This document shows positions 6,230 to 11,138 of a stretch of DNA of 11,138 nucleotides, in pieces. Position numbers and translations under genes: made by a program. Every line of letters starts with the position of its first letter. Position 1 is the stretch's first letter. Below the pieces are notes generated by a model, which saw nothing but the letters and a program-made list of their open reading frames with translations, was not told the origin of the DNA and ran no database searches. Origin of the DNA: an uncultured Verrucomicrobiota bacterium (lineage in GTDB: Bacteria > Verrucomicrobiota > Verrucomicrobiia > Methylacidiphilales > Verrucolacustridaceae); contig CAIVGD010000111.1 in the NCBI GenBank assembly GCA_903905395.1, positions 1 to 11,138 of the forward strand. Reading direction: 5' to 3'.

Positions 6230-9200
6230 GTGCTGAACAAAACGCATTTAGCAACTATCTTGTTGCTTTGTATCGGTTTGGATTTCCAGAGTTTTTCTCA
6301 AACTTCGGAGATCAACGGGGTTGTCCGGATCGAAGCGGAGACTTTTGCCAGCAGCACGCCGCGCACGATCAGCAGCATCACCTTTGCATGGACAAACGAC
6401 ACCGCGACGCCGGGCTTTTCGGGGGCGGGCTACATTGAAGCGGCGTCGAGCGATGGCACGTCGACCACCACGGTCACCACGAACTGGCAAAGCACCAGTC
6501 CTCAGGTCAACTACAGCATCAACTTTTCAAATCCCGGCACCTACTATGTTTGGGTGCGGGGGTACGCGGGGGATGCGGCTTCCGCCGGACTTTACATCGG
6601 ACTGAACGGAACGAGTCCCGCGAACTCCCACATCGATCTGCAACAGTACAACGCTTGGGCATGGGCGAACACGGCCGCCGGTTCCAGCACGCCGGTCACT
6701 CTCACGATTCCTTCCGCCGGCACCTACACGCTGAACGTCTGGATGCGGGATGCCTGGCTGGACATCGACCGCATCCTGCTGACGCGGAATGCGAACTTTT
6801 CCCCGGTGGCTTCCGCGGAATTCTGGAGGAACCAGAGCATCTATCAGATCATCACCGACCGGTTCTACGACGGTGATACCAGCAACAACTCCGCAGGTTT
6901 GCCGAATTACAGCCCCACTACCCCCAATCAGGCCCACGGGGGAGACTTCAAGGGAATCGAAATGAAGCTGGATTACATCCAGTCGCTGGGCGCCACAGCG
7001 ATCTGGATTTCCCCCGTGTTGAAAAACGCCAACGGGGATTACCACGGTTACGCCGCCACCGATTTCTATGCGGTGAATCCCCGGATGGGCTCCTTGGCGA
7101 ATCTGCAGAGCCTCGTCCGCGAGGCGCAAAGGCGGGGCATTCTGGTGATCTGCGACGTGGTGGTGAACCACGCCAGTACCTGGGTGGACAGCGGGGACGC
7201 CGGCTGGTCCAACTTTGTTTATCCACCCGGCGGTTACAATCTCCGCTACAACTCGGGTGGGCAACAATACGCGGCCCCGTTCGACAACGCCTCGCTCCAG
7301 ACCCAGTTCGGCAACACCAACCTCACTAACATTTTTCACAACAACGGTGGCACGCAGAACTGGAGCGATGCGACGCAGGTGGAGTACGGCGAACTGGCCT
7401 CCTTGGATGATTTTAAGACCGAGACGACCTACATCCGCCAGAAAATGAAGGAAATCTGGACCTACTGGATCCAGACCGTGGGATTCGACGCCTATCGGGT
7501 CGACACGGTGAAGCACGTGGAGATGGGCTTCTGGGACACGTGGTCGCCTGAAATTCGGTCCGCGGCCCAGGCGGCGGACAAACCCAACTTTTTCCAGTTC
7601 GGCGAGGTGTTCGACGGGTCGGACAGCAAGTGCGGCTCCTACACCGGCGCCAAGACCAGCGGCATCTACAAAATGGAGAGCGTGCTGGACTACCCCCTCT
7701 ACTACCAGATGGGAAGCGTGTTCGCGACGGCGACGGGTGGGACCGGAGCCATCGAGGGTCGGTACAACAACCTGACCACGGTGAATTACGACGCCACGTC
7801 TCTGGACTCTTTGGTTCTTAATCTGGACAACCACGACAACGCGCGATTCCTCTCCGCCACCGGGAGCACCCCGGCCCGGCTGGAGATGGCCTTGGTCTTC
7901 CTCTACACCACGCGCGGGATTCCATCGCTATACTACGGCACCGAGCAGGACTTCAACGGCGGGTCGGACCCCAACAACCGGGAGGACATGTTCGACGGGG
8001 CCTTCGAGCAGGGTCCTTCCTTGGGGGACAATTTCAACATGACCCATCCACGATTCAAGTTGGTGGCGAAGCTGAATAATTTACGCCGCCTCTACCCAGC
8101 GCTGCGAACCGGAACTCATCAAATGCTTTGGGTCAACTGGAATGCTCCGGGCTTGCTGGCCTACGCCCGCCGAGTGGGAACAACCGAGGAGGTCTATGTG
8201 GTGATGAACACGGCGACCTCGGCCCAGACCATCGGGGCGCGGCCGACGATCCACCCGGCCGGGACGGTTTTGGTCAACCTCTTGAATCCGGCGGAAACCT
8301 ACACTGTGGTTGCGGGCACGGACGGGATTCCCTCCATGTCGATCCCGGCCTCGTCCTACAAAATGCTCGTGGCGCAGAGCCAGTACTCGAGTCTTCAGCC
8401 GGTGATAGCTTCGGCGACACCCAGCCACGATTCCACGGGAGTGTCGGTCGCCTCGACGGTTTCGCTGACCTTCAGCCAGGTGATGAACACCGCCAGCGTC
8501 GAAACGGCGTTCTCCACCACCCCGGACAGCACTGGAACCTTTGTCTGGACCTCGGGCAACACGGTCATGACCTACACGCCGTCCTCCAACCTGGCCGGCA
8601 ACACGCTGTACACGGTGCGGATCGAAAGCAGCGCCACGGATTTCAACAGCCTGGCGATGCAGGGGGCGTTTGAGTCCCGCTTCACCACTGGGGCTGCTTC
8701 CAGTCTGGCCCGGCCCTCCATCAATAGTGCCTCCTCGGCTAACCTGGCGGAAACCACGGCCACGCTGACTGCCACCGTCACGCCCAACGGGGCGGCGACC
8801 ACCGTTTCTTTCGAATACGGAACCTCGCCATCGTTCGGCAGTTCGACGGCCGGCCAGAGCATCGGTAGCGGCAACTCGCCGGTGGCGGTCAACGCAAACC
8901 TAACCGGCCTGCAGGCCAACACCACCTACTACTTCCGCGCCGTCGGCACCAACAGCCAGGGGACCACCACGGGGAACACGCTGACCTTCACCACCACCAC
9001 CGCCCTTCCGCTAGTCACGACCATCGCGGCCGGTTATGTGATGCCCTACACGGCGAGCCTCAACGGGGACGTGACCCCGAACGGGTTGAACACCTCCGTG
9101 TACTTCGAGTGGGGGGACCGCTCGGATGTCCTGAGCTTATCGAACAGTCCGGAGGCGATCGGTTCCGGCACCAATCTGGTGGCTAAATGGGCCGCGATCG

Positions 9201-11138
9201 CAAATTTGAGCCCCGATTCCACCTACTTCTTCCGGATCGTGGCGATGAACGTGAACAACAACATCACCAACAAGACCTATGGCGCGACGCTCAGCTTCAA
9301 GACGCTGTCCGTGAAGCCGATGGTGACCACGCTGGGCACAACCAACGTGGTGACGACGGCTGCGACGTTCCAGGGGACGGTGAATCCCAACGGCAGCCAG
9401 ACCAGTTTCTTCTTTGAATATGGGTCGACTCCCTCCTACGGGTCCACGACCACGACCCAGGATGCGGGCAGCGGATCGAACAGCGTTGCCCTCTCGGCCG
9501 CGCTGACCGGGCTGAGCGCGGGGCAGGTCTACTACTACCGGGCGGCGGCGTCCAACAGCTTCGGGGTTTCCTATGGAACCGACCAGAGTTTCTACACGGG
9601 ATATCCGCCTCCTTCCGTCACCACGCTGACTCCGGCCAGTCCGACGATGAACAGCGTGCAGCTGCGCGGAAGCGTCAACCCCAACAACTCCTACGCCTCG
9701 TCCTGGTTCGAATGGGGTACCACCACGAATTATGGCTCCACTTCCCGCATCCTTGCGTCAGACGGGGCCGAGAACTATAGCAACTTCAACTTCACCAGTC
9801 CGAACAACAACGGGGGGAGCGGATTAGGGACCTTCAACCGCTTCTCCGCCGCCACCGATGCGGGAACCTTTTTGGCCAACAACTCTTCCAACCAGACGAT
9901 CGACGGAGCGAAAAGTTTCGGGGCCTACGCCGGATCCGGCGCGGGCATTTCCTTCCGCCGGACGGTCAGCACGCCGAGGCAGTTTGGCACGATGAGCGTG
10001 TCCGCCCGTTTTAACGTGAACAACGCCAAGGGGTTTAGCGGATTCAACCTGAAATCCACGGCGGGCAGCGGCTCGAGCGGATTCAGTTCCGGGGAGTTGG
10101 TTCGGTTCGGGATTTCCCCAAGCTCCGGAAACAACGGGATCCTTGTCACGGATGCCAGCGGCACGCGCACCTTGGATCTGGGGGCGAATGTGCGCAGCAC
10201 GATCATCGATTTTCAGGTCGATTTCGACGCCCTTAATCGCCGTTATGTCGTCGGCGCCAAGTTCCGCACGAACTCCGCCTTTACGAGGATTTCCGGCACG
10301 ATGAGCGGGACGGGAACGAACGTCACGCATATCGGATTCGCCGCCTGGAACAGCGAGGGATCCTTTCAGGATCTGATGTTTGATAACTTGGAAGTCCGAG
10401 GTTCCGTTCCGATGGGGATCGGCACGAACTCTGCCACGGTGAGCAACTCCCTGACCGGGCTTTCCTCCAACACCATATACAACTACCGGGTGGCGGCGAT
10501 GAACCTGGACGGCGGCGTCTCCTCCGGAGCCAACACCACCTTTGTGACCGGTCCGGATTTGGCGGTTTCTGCCAGCCACACCGGTGATCCCTGGCTTCGT
10601 GGGGGCACGGGCAGTTACACTCTCGCCATCACCAACAGTGGGTCTCTCTCCTCCAGCGGCACCGTGACGGTGACGGCCGTCCTGCCTGCTGGTCTTAGTG
10701 TCACCGGGGGTTCCGGCACTGGCTGGACGATGAACCTTACCAATCTGACAGCTACCCGCGCTACGGCATTGGCTTCCGGTGCCGCCTACCCGTCGATCAC
10801 CTTGAACGTTGCCGTGGCCACAAACGCGGCGGCCTCACTCACTCCGACCTTCGCCGTTTCCGGGGGAGGGGACGCCAACGCCGACAATAATTCTGCGACC
10901 GATTCCACCTCGACTCTTTCCGCGCTGGAGAGCTGGCGGAAACAAATGTTCGGAGTCGCGGAGAATATCGGTTCGGGTGCCGACACGAACACTCCGGCCG
11001 GCGATGGAGTTCCAAATCTGATCAAATATGCCCTCGGTTTGAATCCGCTACTGCCGACCACGAACGGGCTTCCTGTTCCTGTCATAACCAACCATCGGCT
11101 CGCTCTTTCTTTCAACCGGCAAAAGAGTGCCACTGACA
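6230..11138 (+). CDS. Giant secreted GH13 alpha-amylase-family protein, multidomain (3' end cut by window)
   Basis: One uninterrupted frame of at least 1636 codons runs off the window. GTG at 6230 is the first possible start, because an in-frame TAG stands at 6218-6220; a weak GTAGG lies upstream. Residues 1 to about 24 form a signal peptide. A CBM6/35-like sugar-binding module (about 30-193) has the EAE motif at 35-37. The GH13 domain (about 198-625) begins with IYQIITDRFYDGD, as in cyclodextrin glucanotransferases and related amylases. Its motifs are complete: DVVVNH (309-314), GFDAYRVDTVKH with nucleophile Asp425, FGEVF with acid/base Glu459, and NHD with stabiliser Asp536. A beta domain C follows to about 716. 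Then come a Big_5 Ig-like domain (724-821), four fibronectin-III-like repeats (828-1441; the fourth split by an insert at 1177-1392), a DUF11-like domain (1442-1564) and a WRKQMFG...DGVPNLIKYALGLNP module (from 1565). It probably cleaves alpha-1,4-glucans such as starch or glycogen outside the cytoplasm; the exact product specificity is unknown. No CBM20 is seen. Confidence 0.9.
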   Translation, partial: MLNKTHLATILLLCIGLDFQSFSQTSEINGVVRIEAETFASSTPRTISSITFAWTNDTATPGFSGAGYIEAASSDGTSTTTVTTNWQSTSPQVNYSINFSNPGTYYVWVRGYAGDAASAGLYIGLNGTSPANSHIDLQQYNAWAWANTAAGSSTPVTLTIPSAGTYTLNVWMRDAWLDIDRILLTRNANFSPVASAEFWRNQSIYQIITDRFYDGDTSNNSAGLPNYSPTTPNQAHGGDFKGIEMKLDYIQSLGATAIWISPVLKNANGDYHGYAATDFYAVNPRMGSLANLQSLVREAQRRGILVICDVVVNHASTWVDSGDAGWSNFVYPPGGYNLRYNSGGQQYAAPFDNASLQTQFGNTNLTNIFHNNGGTQNWSDATQVEYGELASLDDFKTETTYIRQKMKEIWTYWIQTVGFDAYRVDTVKHVEMGFWDTWSPEIRSAAQAADKPNFFQFGEVFDGSDSKCGSYTGAKTSGIYKMESVLDYPLYYQMGSVFATATGGTGAIEGRYNNLTTVNYDATSLDSLVLNLDNHDNARFLSATGSTPARLEMALVFLYTTRGIPSLYYGTEQDFNGGSDPNNREDMFDGAFEQGPSLGDNFNMTHPRFKLVAKLNNLRRLYPALRTGTHQMLWVNWNAPGLLAYARRVGTTEEVYVVMNTATSAQTIGARPTIHPAGTVLVNLLNPAETYTVVAGTDGIPSMSIPASSYKMLVAQSQYSSLQPVIASATPSHDSTGVSVASTVSLTFSQVMNTASVETAFSTTPDSTGTFVWTSGNTVMTYTPSSNLAGNTLYTVRIESSATDFNSLAMQGAFESRFTTGAASSLARPSINSASSANLAETTATLTATVTPNGAATTVSFEYGTSPSFGSSTAGQSIGSGNSPVAVNANLTGLQANTTYYFRAVGTNSQGTTTGNTLTFTTTTALPLVTTIAAGYVMPYTASLNGDVTPNGLNTSVYFEWGDRSDVLSLSNSPEAIGSGTNLVAKWAAIANLSPDSTYFFRIVAMNVNNNITNKTYGATLSFKTLSVKPMVTTLGTTNVVTTAATFQGTVNPNGSQTSFFFEYGSTPSYGSTTTTQDAGSGSNSVALSAALTGLSAGQVYYYRAAASNSFGVSYGTDQSFYTGYPPPSVTTLTPASPTMNSVQLRGSVNPNNSYASSWFEWGTTTNYGSTSRILASDGAENYSNFNFTSPNNNGGSGLGTFNRFSAATDAGTFLANNSSNQTIDGAKSFGAYAGSGAGISFRRTVSTPRQFGTMSVSARFNVNNAKGFSGFNLKSTAGSGSSGFSSGELVRFGISPSSGNNGILVTDASGTRTLDLGANVRSTIIDFQVDFDALNRRYVVGAKFRTNSAFTRISGTMSGTGTNVTHIGFAAWNSEGSFQDLMFDNLEVRGSVPMGIGTNSATVSNSLTGLSSNTIYNYRVAAMNLDGGVSSGANTTFVTGPDLAVSASHTGDPWLRGGTGSYTLAITNSGSLSSSGTVTVTAVLPAGLSVTGGSGTGWTMNLTNLTATRATALASGAAYPSITLNVAVATNAAASLTPTFAVSGGGDANADNNSATDSTSTLSALESWRKQMFGVAENIGSGADTNTPAGDGVPNLIKYALGLNPLLPTTNGLPVPVITNHRLALSFNRQKSATD
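8711..10552 (+). repeat. Four fibronectin-III-like repeats in the amylase, the fourth interrupted
   Basis: The repeats lie at about 8711-9004, 9005-9310, 9311-9601 and 9602-9757 plus 10406-10552. Each carries the same protein pattern: V(T/N)PN(G/N), then F(E)(Y/W)G, then YGS or an equivalent, then IGSG or AGSG, then L(T)GL..(N/G)T.Y.(Y/F)R....N and a final F.T. They are diverged at DNA level (no obvious exact long matches), so they are old duplications and unlikely to recombine easily. Such repeats usually act as spacers or binding modules in extracellular glycosidases. The fourth unit breaks after YGSTSRIL and resumes at IGTNSATV. Confidence 0.8.
9758..10405 (+). other. Inserted beta-rich (concanavalin-like) domain inside the fourth fibronectin-like repeat
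   Basis: These 648 bases (about residues 1177-1392 of the amylase) encode a stretch with no fibronectin pattern. It is Ser/Gly/Asn-rich with alternating strands such as FGTMSVSARFNVNN and IIDFQVDFDA, and it ends in the typical closing strand MFDNLEVRGS. This is the style of concanavalin/LamG-like jelly-roll domains found in secreted verrucomicrobial and planctomycete proteins. The boundaries are approximate, set by where the fibronectin repeat breaks and resumes. The ligand is unknown. Confidence 0.6.

Noticed and set aside
6527..7834. 435-codon open frame on the minus strand
   Set aside because: It lies wholly antisense to the GH13 catalytic domain, which has intact motifs. Its protein is rich in Val, Gly, Arg and His without any recognisable domain, typical of a shadow frame in GC-rich DNA.
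8711..10552. Repeated segments as a possible CRISPR array or DNA tandem repeat
   Set aside because: The similarity is at protein level only, with unit length near 100 codons and diverged DNA; it is a set of fibronectin-like domains within one frame.
9824..10579. 251-codon open frame on the minus strand
   Set aside because: Antisense to the amylase insert and fourth repeat, with no domain and a shadow-like composition.

Overview
The window looks like chromosomal DNA of a Gram-negative bacterium, most likely of the phylum Verrucomicrobiota. The evidence is an outer-membrane porin of the OprO/OprP type, an exported nuclease with the TWNLQWFPG motif, weak or absent Shine-Dalgarno sequences, and a very long secreted multidomain glycosidase ending in a WRKQ-FG...DGVPNL.KYALGLNP module that I associate with verrucomicrobial secreted proteins. 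The phylum call is inference from protein style, not from a marker gene.

Layout from left to right. Bases 1-95 hold no gene. A phosphate-selective-type porin (96-1649, minus) is preceded on the same strand by a tRNA-Leu(UAG) (1738-1819, minus). A short non-coding stretch with a two-tier hairpin (1961-1995) separates these from an exported endonuclease/exonuclease/phosphatase-family protein (2101-3186, plus). Its tail runs 32 bases into the 3' end of a convergent two-gene unit: ygfZ-like folate-binding protein (3795-4679 or 4706, minus) followed, with an 8-base overlap, by an exported cyclophilin-type prolyl isomerase (3155-3802, minus). Divergent from ygfZ, with start regions that abut or overlap, are tadA (tRNA adenosine deaminase, 4692-5162) and an RluA-family pseudouridine synthase (5152-5907), overlapping by 11 bases. 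With YgfZ, these two give a small cluster linked to tRNA or rRNA modification.

Bases 5908-6229 are non-coding but carry several inverted repeats. From 6230 to the window end runs one uninterrupted plus-strand reading frame of at least 1636 codons: a secreted GH13 alpha-amylase-family enzyme. Domains in order are a signal peptide, a CBM6/35-like module, a GH13 barrel with all catalytic residues, an SbsA-type Ig-like (Big_5) domain, four fibronectin-III-like repeats, a DUF11-like domain and a C-terminal EF-hand/TSP3-like module. The fourth fibronectin-like repeat is split by an inserted beta-rich (concanavalin-like) domain of about 216 residues. The gene is cut by the window edge.

The left and middle parts are ordinary housekeeping and envelope genes. 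The most unusual content is the giant amylase with its nested domain and the repeat-rich leader in front of it. I see no CRISPR array, insertion sequence, phage gene or defence system.
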